Source of the DNA: Pedobacter foliorum
Lineage (GTDB): Bacteria > Bacteroidota > Bacteroidia > Sphingobacteriales > Sphingobacteriaceae
NCBI RefSeq assembly: GCF_013266735.1
Contig: NZ_JABSNU010000005.1
Coordinates: 124,001-188,000 of the forward strand
Length of the DNA stretch: 64,000 nt
Direction of reading: 5' to 3'
This document shows, piece after piece, positions 18,804 through 27,977 of this stretch; position 1 is the first letter of the stretch; the number at the start of each line of letters is the position of its first letter. A program made the translations under genes and the position numbers. The notes below the pieces were generated by a model. That model was not told where the DNA came from. It saw only the letters and a list, made by a program, of their open reading frames with translations, and did not search any database.

Positions 18804-19808
18804 TTATCCCAGTGGTAAGTAAACATTAAATACATTCCCTTTGTTCTCCGTTTTAATTTGCTTGTTCATCAATAACAAAAAGCGGCCTTCCAGGTTTTTA
18901 AGTCCTGTTCCATTGGTTACAGATGGGCTCAGTTTTGGATAAATAGGATTAGAAATTACCAGCTCATTGTTTTCATTAACGAATATGTTTATGACCATTT
19001 TATGATCGCTGTCTATCGTATTGTGAACAACTACATTATCTAGGAGGGGAAGAATAGAAAGTACAGGTATCTTTTGTGACAGTGTTTTTTGGTCAATATT
19101 GATGTGGTATTCTAGTTTATTTGCAAAACGGATTTCCATCATGTAGCGAAACGCATCAACAAAGGTTAGTTCTTCTTCAAGTGTTACCAGACCTTTTTTG
19201 TCGCTTTGAAGGATATAGCGAAATACGTCGGAGAGTTTATTTACATAGGTCAATGTTTCTTCGTTATTCTTTTTCCTTATCAACGACGTCAACCCGTTAA
19301 GAGAATTAAAAAAGAAATGTGGGTTAATTTGATTTGTTAAAGCATCATAACGGCTTTCCAGATTCTTTACCTTTAATTCTTCTATTTCCAACTCTCTTTT
19401 TCGTTGCTCATTATACAAGGTTATAATATGTCCCATAAGTGTACTTAAAATTGAAATAATAAAGAACTGAAACAGGACTAAACTACCGTAATGTCTCACT
19501 TTTGCATACATCAAAAACGAGAGTCCTCCGTAGATTGCATAGGCTACTATGGAGATAATTACATTATAACCGAAACGTTTTTTGAAGTCGGGCGTTTTTA
19601 TGCGTAGTAGGTTTATTTTTATCAATAGAAAAACCAGGGCTGCCAGGAACGCATATCTTAATAGATAGAAAGCAATATAGTTTGTTTTCTCTGATCCAGT
19701 GAGCCTTCCTAAATCGAAAGGTAGCCATGTGATATCCGGATACATCACAAATAGTGCAGCTATTAAGCTAATGAAAAGTAATTGGTAAGGGCTATATTTT
19801 TTAAGCAA
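18804..19808 (-). CDS. Membrane histidine kinase (LytS/YehU type)
   Basis: 334 residues. Four hydrophobic segments (about 8-25, 45-65, 75-100, 108-130) form the sensor part, without a large extracellular domain. The His_kinase family box is NQINPHFFFNSLNGLTSLI, with a coiled coil before it (NEQRKRELEIEELKVKNLESR). A reduced ATPase lobe follows, with the N-box-like PLLDNVVVHN and GTGLKNLEGR. It is co-transcribed with the LytTR regulator. The signal is unknown. Confidence 0.9.
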   Translation of the reverse strand: MLKKYSPYQLLFISLIAALFVMYPDITWLPFDLGRLTGSEKTNYIAFYLLRYAFLAALVFLLIKINLLRIKTPDFKKRFGYNVIISIVAYAIYGGLSFLMYAKVRHYGSLVLFQFFIISILSTLMGHIITLYNEQRKRELEIEELKVKNLESRYDALTNQINPHFFFNSLNGLTSLIRKKNNEETLTYVNKLSDVFRYILQSDKKGLVTLEEELTFVDAFRYMMEIRFANKLEYHINIDQKTLSQKIPVLSILPLLDNVVVHNTIDSDHKMVINIFVNENNELVISNPIYPKLSPSVTNGTGLKNLEGRFLLLMNKQIKTENKGNVFNVYLPLG

Positions 19809-19897
19809 TTTGTTTCTTGTTTTTTGAATAAATCGATCTATGCATAATATACGAAATTAAGACTTTTGATCCCATGCTTTCTTTAAAGAGCGTATCA

Positions 19898-19967
19898 AAA
19901 CGAAAAACACGAGATTCAAAACGAATAAAGAGCGATGTAGGTTATTTCTGTTTGTGTAATAAACGAA
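19898..19967. promoter_or_regulatory. Three AAACGAA repeats on a 21-bp lattice upstream of the LytTR kinase
   Basis: AAACGAA occurs at 19898, 19919 and 19961, that is 21 and 42 bp apart, all in one orientation. The first two extend to TCAAAACGAA. The rest of the 332-bp gap 19809-20140 is AT-rich and holds no gene that I can see. The lattice fits direct-repeat binding by the LytTR regulator and suggests autoregulation. Confidence 0.5.
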
Positions 19968-20140
19968 AGAAACTTTGATAAATATTTTAATTGTTGCTGG
20001 TTACTAATAGGATTTAGCGGTTTACTTATTAAAAAAATTGTAAAACTTGTTCGCTGTATTTTTAAAATTTATGGTTAACATTGAAAAAGAAATGTCTAAA
20101 ATATTTTTTTAGGTCGAGGGAGATATTGATAAATCCATAA

Positions 20141-20740
20141 ATGATTACTCATTTAAATGAAAACGTAGTAGCTGAGTATGCCCCGCTTTCAAAAGTAGCA
20201 GATGGTGATCATCAGGCATTTAGAGAGATTTATCAGAAATACCATAACAAAATATATACCTTTTCTATCCGAATACTGCATTCACAACTTCTGGCCGAAG
20301 AAGTAGTGCAGGAGAGTATGCTTAAACTTTGGTTGATGGGACCTGGCGTACTCAATATCAATAATCTGGATAGCTATTTAAAAAGAATTGCGCGTAACTG
20401 TGCTATAGATTTACTTAAGCGCAAAGAGCTTGAGCTTAAAACTGATCGTAAACTTGGGAATACCTGGGAAGAAAGCCACAATGAGACCGAGGAGCAAATA
20501 CTATTGAATGACGTGCGAAAGATTTTAAATGATGGCGTGTCTTTATTACCTCAGCAGCAGAAGTTGGTGTATCAATTGTGCCATCTTGAAGGGCTAAAAT
20601 ATGAAGAAGCTGCTAATCGTTTAAAACTTTCTGTCTTAACGGTTCAAAGTTATATGAAACTCGCGTTAAGATTTTTAAGAAACTATATAAATGCCCATAC
20701 AGATATAGTTGTCTTTCTTATCATTTTTAAGCTATTGTAA
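20141..20740 (+). CDS. ECF-family RNA polymerase sigma factor (FecI-like)
   Basis: 199 residues. Region 2 (about 18-90) has FREIYQKYHNKIYTFSIRIL and AEEVVQESMLKLW. Region 4 (about 135-190) has LLPQQQKLVYQLCHLEGLKYEEAANRL. This is the ECF type that works with FecR anti-sigma factors and SusC receptors in Bacteroidota. Unusually, a GNAT gene lies between it and its presumed FecR partner at 21434. Confidence 0.92.
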   Translation: MITHLNENVVAEYAPLSKVADGDHQAFREIYQKYHNKIYTFSIRILHSQLLAEEVVQESMLKLWLMGPGVLNINNLDSYLKRIARNCAIDLLKRKELELKTDRKLGNTWEESHNETEEQILLNDVRKILNDGVSLLPQQQKLVYQLCHLEGLKYEEAANRLKLSVLTVQSYMKLALRFLRNYINAHTDIVVFLIIFKLL

Positions 20741-20747
20741 GTGACAA

Positions 20748-21272
20748 ATGGCACAGGCTTTTTTTAAAATGGAAATGGATAATATACTGAAAATAAACCT
20801 GCAAGATATTGATGAGGTAATGTGCCTGATTAAAGAGGTTATTGCTGAAATGGAAAATAACGAAATATCTCAGTGGGATGAGGTTTACCCGGATTATAAA
20901 GGCATACTCGGTGATATACATGCAGAAACAATGTTTGGTGTTTTTAAAAATCTCGAATTGGCTGGAATCGTGGTTTTGGATAAAAATCAATCTCCGGAAT
21001 ATTCAAGTGTTAATTGGGAATTAAACAATGGCAGTCCATTGGTGATGCACAGATTATGTGTACATCCAAAATTTCAAAGACAGGGAGTTGCAAAGCAGTT
21101 ACTTAAATTTTCAGAGCAATTTGCGATTAGTAGTAGGTGTAAGTCTATAAGACTAGATGCTTTTTCAGGGAACCCCTCTGCTCTCAATCTGTATGCTAAC
21201 AATGGTTATTTGAAAAGAGGAATGGTTACATTCAGAAAAGGAGATTTCCATTGTTATGAAAAAATACTATAG
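20748..21272 (+). CDS. GNAT-family N-acetyltransferase
   Basis: 174 residues. Acetyl-CoA-binding motif A is clear (HRLCVHPKFQRQGVAKQLL, with the Q/R-x-x-G-x-A loop), followed by NPSALNLYANNGY, the usual motif B. ATG 20748 begins eight bases after the sigma gene; internal ATGs at 20769 and 20775 are possible starts. The acceptor cannot be predicted. Co-expression with the sigma factor is probable from the spacing, which raises the question whether it modifies a component of the system. It could equally be a bystander. Confidence 0.85.
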   Translation: MAQAFFKMEMDNILKINLQDIDEVMCLIKEVIAEMENNEISQWDEVYPDYKGILGDIHAETMFGVFKNLELAGIVVLDKNQSPEYSSVNWELNNGSPLVMHRLCVHPKFQRQGVAKQLLKFSEQFAISSRCKSIRLDAFSGNPSALNLYANNGYLKRGMVTFRKGDFHCYEKIL

Positions 21273-21433
21273 TAAGGTGTATTTTTAAGCTATTTATCCC
21301 TCCATCAAAAGAAGTAAATCACATATTTTAAAAAAGTAACATTTTTGATACCCCCGATTTTTCTCTTCACTCGTCTTAATAGAAAGGGGTGTTGTTTAGT
21401 GCAATGATATCTCCTTTTTACTAAGCAATAAAA

Positions 21434-22612
21434 ATGACCAAGTATAGATTAAGTAATTTGTACCAGCACTATTTGGCAGGTACTCTAACTACAGAGGAAC
21501 AGATGGAATGGAAGTCCTTGTTAGCCAACCCAGATCTGAAACAAACTTTAGAGAAGATTGTTGAAGAAGGGTGGTACGACTTCTCTGACGAGGAAATTAT
21601 CTCTATGGATCGGACCATAGCTGATCAGATTTTTGATCAAGTGGTTGCATTACCTCAAAAGAAAGTTAAGCGAACTATTCTGTGGAAACCTTTTGCTGCA
21701 GTTGCCTCTATAATTATTATTGCTGCATTGGGTTTATACCTCTACACCAACGGATCAGGCGGTAAAAAACAACAATTTGTTTCTTCTACTTCATATATCG
21801 AAACAGGTGGCAATAAAGCTTACTTGACTTTGGCAAACGGAAAACGGATTACTTTAACTGATTCGAAGAACGGAACTTTGGCCGCTCAGAATGGAGTGCA
21901 AATTACAAAGACAGCTGATGGACAGCTGGTTTACACCGTTGTGGGCAATAAAAGTTCAAGCGCCAACGATTTCAATACTATTGAAACTCCAAGAGGGGGA
22001 CAGTATCAAATACGTTTACCTGATGGTACAAATGTTTGGCTAAATGCAGCTTCCTCTCTAAAATATCCTTCCATTTTTAAGGGAAATGAGCGCAAGGTTG
22101 AGCTAAAAGGTGAAGCCTATTTTGAAGTCTCCAAGAATAAAAAAATGCCTTTTAGAGTAATTACCAACACCCAAACTATAGAAGTTTTGGGTACTCATTT
22201 TAATGTAAAAGGTTATTTAGAAGAGGCAGATACAAAAACAACACTTTTGGAAGGAAGTGTTAAAGTGGTAAGCACTCATAGTACTAATGGCGTAGTAATT
22301 AAACCCGGGCAACAAGCACGGGTTAAGAATGATGGGGATGATGAGGTAGCTATTGTTGAAGCTGATATCGAAGAAGTGATGGCTTGGAAGAACAATTACT
22401 TTAGGTTCAATAATGAAAATATTCAATCTGTGATGCGCAAAATTTCAAGATGGTATGATGTGGATGTTGAATACAACGGTGACATCTCAGCTGAAGAATT
22501 TAACGGTACCATTTCCAGAACTAAGAACATTGCTCAGGTACTAAGAATGCTTGAAGAGACTAAAGGAGTTCATTTTAAAATTGAAGGAAGGAGGATTGTC
22601 GTGATGAAATAA
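21434..22612 (+). CDS. FecR-family anti-sigma factor
   Basis: 392 residues. The cytoplasmic N-terminal domain (1-85) is of the anti-sigma type, then one membrane helix (about 94-112, FAAVASIIIIAALGLYLY) and a periplasmic FecR domain (TPRGGQYQIRLPDGTNVWLNA) and a C-terminal STN-like domain (NENIQSVMRKISRWYDVDVEY). It should hold the ECF sigma inactive until contacted by the STN domain of the SusC next door. The 161-bp gap before it has a C-rich, AT-flanked stretch that may hold the promoter. Confidence 0.92.
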   Translation: MTKYRLSNLYQHYLAGTLTTEEQMEWKSLLANPDLKQTLEKIVEEGWYDFSDEEIISMDRTIADQIFDQVVALPQKKVKRTILWKPFAAVASIIIIAALGLYLYTNGSGGKKQQFVSSTSYIETGGNKAYLTLANGKRITLTDSKNGTLAAQNGVQITKTADGQLVYTVVGNKSSSANDFNTIETPRGGQYQIRLPDGTNVWLNAASSLKYPSIFKGNERKVELKGEAYFEVSKNKKMPFRVITNTQTIEVLGTHFNVKGYLEEADTKTTLLEGSVKVVSTHSTNGVVIKPGQQARVKNDGDDEVAIVEADIEEVMAWKNNYFRFNNENIQSVMRKISRWYDVDVEYNGDISAEEFNGTISRTKNIAQVLRMLEETKGVHFKIEGRRIVVMK

Positions 22613-22637
22613 CCATTACCAGCACCGATAATCCAAT

Positions 22638-22707
22638 AAAAAAGCCAGGAAACGACTGTAATCGAAATCCTGGCCATGTATGGGTTGTCTTGAATAATCA
22701 AAAACTA
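22638..22707 (-). ncRNA. Predicted antisense RNA to the susC leader (locus 1)
   Basis: On the minus strand a promoter match lies at 22743-22713: ATTG, 19 nt, then TAGGTTTG. About 70 nt downstream is a canonical intrinsic terminator: stem GCCAGGA/TCCTGGC (22644-22650 with 22668-22674), then TTTTTT (22643-22638). The RNA would cover the susC leader. Bacteroides DonS, a 78-nt antisense RNA to a susC-like gene, is the known precedent. There is no expression evidence here. Confidence 0.45.
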
Positions 22708-22776
22708 AACAACAAACCTAGCGTTGCAGGGCATCTGGACAATGAACAAGCACTCGCTATTAACCCAACTAAACAA

Positions 22777-25700
22777 ATGTACAAAATTTGGAATCCAAAC
22801 CTATGTCTCCAAAAAAGAGGCGTAACTAAACTACTATTGGTTATGAAACTAACCATTTTACTACTCACCACAGTAATATTGCAAGTAAGTGCAAACTCAT
22901 TTGCCCAAAAGATATCCCTATCTGAAAAAAATGCAAAACTGACTAAGGTCTTTGACAAGATCAGGTTACAAACGGGATACGATTTTATGGTAACCAAGTC
23001 GACACTTAAAAATGCAAAACCGGTTAATATTGATGTAAAGGATAAGGAATTCCTTGAAGTATTAAAAATGATTTTTGCAGGTCAAAACCTTAACTATTCC
23101 TTTAACAATAATGCTATAATTGTTTCTGAAAAGCCTTTCAGTCCTGATTTTCCGGAAACAATTATTAAGGCGTTAATAAATGTGACAGGAAAGGTTCTTG
23201 ATGAGAAGGGACTTGGTTTACCAGGAGCTACTATTAAAATTAAAGGAACTAAAAGAGCTGATATTACAGATGCTACCGGACGTTTTAGCTTAAAAGGAAT
23301 AGACGAAAACGCAACTCTAGTGATCTCTTATTTAGGCTATGATTCGAAGGAAGTAAAAGCTGATGCCGCTGCGGAAATGATCATAACACTAACACCGCAG
23401 AGCAGCTCACTTACTGAAATTGTGGTTGTTGCTTACGGTACACAGAAAAAGACCAGCTTAACTGGCGCCATTGCTACTGTAACTCCTAAACAATTAAAGG
23501 ACAGGCCTGTAACTTCTATACAGAATGCATTACAAGGAATTTCTCCTGGTCTAACTATTTTACAACGCCCTGGCGATGTAAGTCGCGATGCAGCTGCTTC
23601 TACAGCTGTTAGCATCAGGGGTAGAGGTAGTTTAGTAACTACAGCAGGTACAGGTAGCCCAATGTATGTTATTGATGGAATACCTGCTTCGGCACAAGAA
23701 TTTGCAACCTTAAATCCAAGCGATGTATCAAGTATGTCGGTTTTAAAAGATGCTTCTTCGGCAGCGCTATATGGTTCCAGAGCAGCAAATGGAGTTATAA
23801 TGGTAACCACCAAACGTGGTTCAGGAGATAAAACCACAGTTGAGCTAAATGCAAATTATGGATGGCAGTCACCTACAAAGATCGCACACTATGCAGGTTC
23901 TGTTGACTATACTACACTTTATAACGAAGCCCTAACAAATGCTGGCGCCGCACCGCTATTTACAGCCGAACAAATCCAATGGTACAAAGATGGCTCCAAA
24001 CCAGATCTTTATCCAAATACCGATTGGTACAAACAGGTACTTCGTAAAACTGCTCCATTAAGTGATATCAACTTAAACATAAATGCGCCTGGTAAAATCA
24101 CCAATAGTTATTTAGGCTTGTCTTATCTTAATCAGGAATCTATTATTCCTAATAGAAGTCAGGATCGTATAGTGGCTAAATTAAATACCGAAACTACCAT
24201 CGTGCCTGAGATTTTGAAGGTTGGAACTAATTTCTCATTTATTAACCAAAATTTCGATCGCCAAGGTAACATGTCTTGGACAGAGCTGAATAGGTCATTA
24301 CCTACTTCAGTGTTCCGTCAGAGCAACGGTGAGTGGGGATCAATTGACAATGGAAAAGCAAATTCACAAACTGCCGGCCGTAATCAAGTACGTATGATTG
24401 ATGAGAGTGGTAAAGGCTGGGATCGTGATAATTACTTGCAAACAGCTGCCAATGCTACTTTAACTCCAATTAATGGACTATCGATAAAAGGTTTGGTTTC
24501 ATTAAAGTATACAAATGGTAATTCTTGGGCTTTTAATAACACCATGAATCCGATTAATGATTTTTTAACCGGTAAGCCTATGACTTCTACACAAAAAGTG
24601 CAGAATGATATGCTTGAATACTGGCGTAAAAGAAAAGAGCTTTTAGTACAGGGAACTGCTGATTATGAGCGCACTTTTGGCAAACATTATGGTAAAGTAA
24701 CTTTAGGAGCATCGCAAGAAAGTAATATGTATAGAACTGCCTTGGTTGGCCGTAAAAATTTCCCGAACAACGATATGACTACTGTGGTATCTGGTTCATC
24801 AAATCCTGAAGACATGAATTCTGATGTCGATGGACAGGCAAACCGAAGTAATGAGGAAGATTGGGCTATGCGTTCTGTATTTGGGCGTTTCAACTACGTT
24901 TTTAATGATAAATACCTTTTTGAAGTAAATACACGTATTGATTATTCATCACGTTTCCGCGCAGATGTGAGACAAGCTGTATTCCCGTCTTTTTCAGCAG
25001 GATGGAATGTTAGTAAAGAGGATTTTATGAAAAACGTTAATTGGATAAATAATTTGAAATTACGCGGTTCGTACGGTTCTTTGGGTAACCAGGAGGTAGT
25101 AAGTATTGGAAACTACTATGACCGTTTAAATACCGGTTACCAGTATAGCTTTGAAGAATCTCCTCAAGGCGGAGTTTGGTCAGATAAAATTTCGAATCCA
25201 CGCACCAGTTGGGAAAAGGTTTTTATGACCAATATTGGGATTGACCTAAGTATGTTTAATGGTAAATTAGACATTACTACAGATTACTACATTAAAGATA
25301 CTAAAGAACTATTGATGAGGGTTCCTGCCCTTGCAACAATTGGGGTAAATACAAGTACTACTGATGCTGTAAACAGCGGACTTCCTTTATCAAATGGTGC
25401 ATCTACCCGAAATAAAGGGTTTGAACTCGCTATTAATCATAATAATAAAATTGGCGATGATTTTACTTTCAGTATTGGTGGTAATTTATCTATTATAAAC
25501 AGTAAGATAACAAAACTGGGAGGTGGAGATGAAGTTGTTGACGGAAAATACATACAGAAAATAGGTGAATCAATAGGTTCTTTTTATGGTTATGAAGCCG
25601 AAGGTCTTTTTGTAGATGCTGCAGATGTAACCAATCATGCTTTTCAAACTGTAAATACCAAGCCTGGTGATATTAAATTTAAAGACCTTAACGGAGATAA

Positions 25701-26232
25701 AAAGATTGATGCGGCTGACCGTAAGGTAATTGGTAATGATGTTCCATGGTTAAATTATGGTTTTAACTTAAATGCGACGTATAAAGGGTTTGATTTTAAT
25801 GTACTTACTTACGGTGTAGCAAAAGTTAAAACCTATTTATCTGAAGAAGCAGCTTATCCCTTCTTTAATGGCGCCAACGTTAAAGAACAATGGTTAAACC
25901 GTTGGACAATTGCTAATCCTAATCCAAATGCTGATTTTCCAAGAATTCTTACTACAGCGGCTGGAGCACAAAATTATAACCCAATTTCATCATTCTGGTT
26001 ATTTAGTGGCTCTTATTTTAGGGTAAGAGGCATAACTCTAGGTTATACCATTCCACAAGATGTAAGCAAACGAATTGGCTTATCGAAACTAAGAATTTAT
26101 GGAGCAGCTAACAATCCATTCACTATTATGGGGGATAAACGTTTGGCAGATTATGATCCGGAGACAGGTTCTGGACGTGGAGGCTATCCAGGTATGAAAA
26201 CTTGGTCAATTGGTTTAAGTGCAGGGTTTTAA
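22777..26232 (+). CDS. SusC/RagA-family TonB-dependent receptor with STN domain (locus 1)
   Basis: 1151 residues from ATG 22777. A TTG-initiated extension to 22690 is possible but adds a non-signal leader, while the family start resembles MYKIWNPN. A late signal peptide (ends NSFAQ) is followed by an STN domain (KLTKVFDKIRLQTGYDFMV), a carboxypeptidase-like repeat (VLDEKGLGLPGATIKIKGT), the plug (VVVAYGTQKKTSLTGAIATV; NGVIMVTTKRG) and the 22-strand barrel ending WSIGLSAGF. It imports a TonB-energised substrate (probably an oligosaccharide or peptide) with the SusD lipoprotein. The STN domain signals to FecR. Confidence 0.95.
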   Translation: MYKIWNPNLCLQKRGVTKLLLVMKLTILLLTTVILQVSANSFAQKISLSEKNAKLTKVFDKIRLQTGYDFMVTKSTLKNAKPVNIDVKDKEFLEVLKMIFAGQNLNYSFNNNAIIVSEKPFSPDFPETIIKALINVTGKVLDEKGLGLPGATIKIKGTKRADITDATGRFSLKGIDENATLVISYLGYDSKEVKADAAAEMIITLTPQSSSLTEIVVVAYGTQKKTSLTGAIATVTPKQLKDRPVTSIQNALQGISPGLTILQRPGDVSRDAAASTAVSIRGRGSLVTTAGTGSPMYVIDGIPASAQEFATLNPSDVSSMSVLKDASSAALYGSRAANGVIMVTTKRGSGDKTTVELNANYGWQSPTKIAHYAGSVDYTTLYNEALTNAGAAPLFTAEQIQWYKDGSKPDLYPNTDWYKQVLRKTAPLSDINLNINAPGKITNSYLGLSYLNQESIIPNRSQDRIVAKLNTETTIVPEILKVGTNFSFINQNFDRQGNMSWTELNRSLPTSVFRQSNGEWGSIDNGKANSQTAGRNQVRMIDESGKGWDRDNYLQTAANATLTPINGLSIKGLVSLKYTNGNSWAFNNTMNPINDFLTGKPMTSTQKVQNDMLEYWRKRKELLVQGTADYERTFGKHYGKVTLGASQESNMYRTALVGRKNFPNNDMTTVVSGSSNPEDMNSDVDGQANRSNEEDWAMRSVFGRFNYVFNDKYLFEVNTRIDYSSRFRADVRQAVFPSFSAGWNVSKEDFMKNVNWINNLKLRGSYGSLGNQEVVSIGNYYDRLNTGYQYSFEESPQGGVWSDKISNPRTSWEKVFMTNIGIDLSMFNGKLDITTDYYIKDTKELLMRVPALATIGVNTSTTDAVNSGLPLSNGASTRNKGFELAINHNNKIGDDFTFSIGGNLSIINSKITKLGGGDEVVDGKYIQKIGESIGSFYGYEAEGLFVDAADVTNHAFQTVNTKPGDIKFKDLNGDKKIDAADRKVIGNDVPWLNYGFNLNATYKGFDFNVLTYGVAKVKTYLSEEAAYPFFNGANVKEQWLNRWTIANPNPNADFPRILTTAAGAQNYNPISSFWLFSGSYFRVRGITLGYTIPQDVSKRIGLSKLRIYGAANNPFTIMGDKRLADYDPETGSGRGGYPGMKTWSIGLSAGF

Positions 26233-26252
26233 TCACAAATAATTTGAATATC

Positions 26253-27911
26253 ATGAAAAAAATAACATCAATATATATACTTACAGGGCTTTTAACAATT
26301 GGCACTGTAACCTCTTGTAAAAAAGATTTTCTGGAAAGACCACCGCTAGATCAACTGTCTGAAGCAACATTTTGGAAAACCCCTAATGATGTATACCAGG
26401 CTGTTATGGCAGTGTATAATCAATTACCTGGCGATGGAATAATTTATGAGGATGGTGCATCCGACAATGCTCATGCCCAGTATCCATGGGAAAGTTCTGC
26501 TACAGATGTTTCTGCAGGAACGCTTACTTCTACTACCGATGCCGGTTGGAGTTTTGTTGACATCCGTCGTGCTAATTATTTTCTTGCCAATGCAGATAAA
26601 GTAACTACAATAGATGCTGCTTTATTAGAAAGATATAAAGCAGAAGTTCGGTTTTTAAGGGCGCTGTTTTATTCCAGAATGGTAAATAAATTCGGAGATG
26701 TTCCATTAATTACAACAGTTTTAACTTTAGGACAAGAAAATGTGAAAAGAACTCCAAAGGCAGAGGTAATAAAGTTTATTACAGATGAACTGGAGGCGGT
26801 TTCTAAAATTTTACCTCAAGCTTATGCCGGTGGTAAGCCTAATGAAAAAGGAAGGATCACAAAAGGAGCGGCTTTGGCACTTAAAGCAAGAGTTTATTTA
26901 AATGATGGTCAATTCCAAGGGGCTGCAGATGCTGCCAGTCAGGTAATGACTTTAGGCTATACCTTATTTAAGGTTGATGCTGAAGAAGCCATAGATGCTA
27001 AAGATGATTATAGCAAATGGGTAACTTTTGCAAATGCTGCTGATGAGAAGAAATTCCGCTTAGGCTTGCGTAGTTACGAAGCTCTTTTTCATAAAGCAAA
27101 TGAAGGCAACAATGAAGTGATTTTAGACCGTCAGCAAATTGACCAAAAGGATGCTAATTTCTTAAACACTTATTTATTGCCAGGCACTATTGGTGGTTGG
27201 AGCTCAGTAACTCCAACTCAGGAATTGGTAAACAGTTATGGCAGTTATAAAACTGGTGAGGCAGTTACACCAACCGATCCGGCACAGCGTGCTGCATGGT
27301 ATATTGCTAAAAACCCTCTATTCGCTAATGAGTATAAAAACCGTGATCCACGTTTTTATGCGAGTATCTTGTTTGAAGATTCACCTTGGAATGCTGTTGA
27401 GGACGATTATAAATTTAATTGGGTTCAGGGAGCTTCCAATATGTCATTAACAGGATACAATTTCCGTAAAATGGTTGACCCTGCAATTTATCGTCTACAG
27501 GTAGATAATTATGCCAACATAATCTTAATCCGTTATGCTGAGGTGTTGTTAACCTATGCTGAGGCTAAAAATGAGGTTAGCGGTCCGGATAATTCAATTT
27601 ATGAAGCCCTTGATGCTGTTAGAACGCGTTCAGGTATGCCTGTTGTAGATAGAGTAAAATATGCAGGTAAAGATGCGCTTAGAGAAGTAATTCGTAACGA
27701 ACGTAGGGTAGAGCTTGCTTTAGAAGGACAGCGTTATATGGATATTCGTCGTTGGAAAATTGCCCCTCAGGTAATGAAAACTATTAATAATATTAAAAAT
27801 ACCCAAGCTCAGGAAAGGGTATGGAATGATAGATTTTACTTGATGCCGATTCCACAAAAGGAAATTGACCTTTCGAAAGGGGTATTAACTCCAAATCCAG
27901 GTTATAATTAA
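26253..27911 (+). CDS. SusD/RagB-family surface lipoprotein (locus 1)
   Basis: 552 residues from ATG 26253 (an upstream ATG at 26202 lies inside susC). The lipobox is GTVTSC, followed by KKDFLERPPLDQLSEATFW, the standard SusD start. TPR-like helices and the C-terminal block (RNERRVELALEGQRYMDIRRWK) and PIPQKEIDLSKGVLTPNPGYN fit the family. It forms the lid over the SusC barrel and binds the nutrient. No enzyme gene follows, so the substrate cannot be read. Confidence 0.94.
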   Translation: MKKITSIYILTGLLTIGTVTSCKKDFLERPPLDQLSEATFWKTPNDVYQAVMAVYNQLPGDGIIYEDGASDNAHAQYPWESSATDVSAGTLTSTTDAGWSFVDIRRANYFLANADKVTTIDAALLERYKAEVRFLRALFYSRMVNKFGDVPLITTVLTLGQENVKRTPKAEVIKFITDELEAVSKILPQAYAGGKPNEKGRITKGAALALKARVYLNDGQFQGAADAASQVMTLGYTLFKVDAEEAIDAKDDYSKWVTFANAADEKKFRLGLRSYEALFHKANEGNNEVILDRQQIDQKDANFLNTYLLPGTIGGWSSVTPTQELVNSYGSYKTGEAVTPTDPAQRAAWYIAKNPLFANEYKNRDPRFYASILFEDSPWNAVEDDYKFNWVQGASNMSLTGYNFRKMVDPAIYRLQVDNYANIILIRYAEVLLTYAEAKNEVSGPDNSIYEALDAVRTRSGMPVVDRVKYAGKDALREVIRNERRVELALEGQRYMDIRRWKIAPQVMKTINNIKNTQAQERVWNDRFYLMPIPQKEIDLSKGVLTPNPGYN

Positions 27912-27929
27912 GACAGCATTTTTTAAACT

Positions 27930-27968
27930 ATTAAAGAGGCCGTGCAATAATTGCACGGCCTCTTTAAT
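27930..27968. terminator. Perfect 18-bp bidirectional terminator
   Basis: The arms 27930-27947 and 27951-27968 pair perfectly around TAA. The core is GC-rich and the arm ends AT-rich, so it can stop both the SusC/SusD operon and the convergent hybrid regulator gene. Confidence 0.88.
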
Positions 27969-27977
27969 ATAATAGCG

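Noticed and set aside
21330..21433. Possible ECF promoter before the FecR gene, compared with the region before the other FecR gene (57475-57542)
   Set aside because: Only a loose match (ACTC followed by TAA with unequal spacing) in two sequences; not enough to call.
22690..22776. TTG-initiated extension of the locus-1 SusC
   Set aside because: It adds a hydrophilic leader before a normal signal peptide, and the downstream ATG matches the usual family start.
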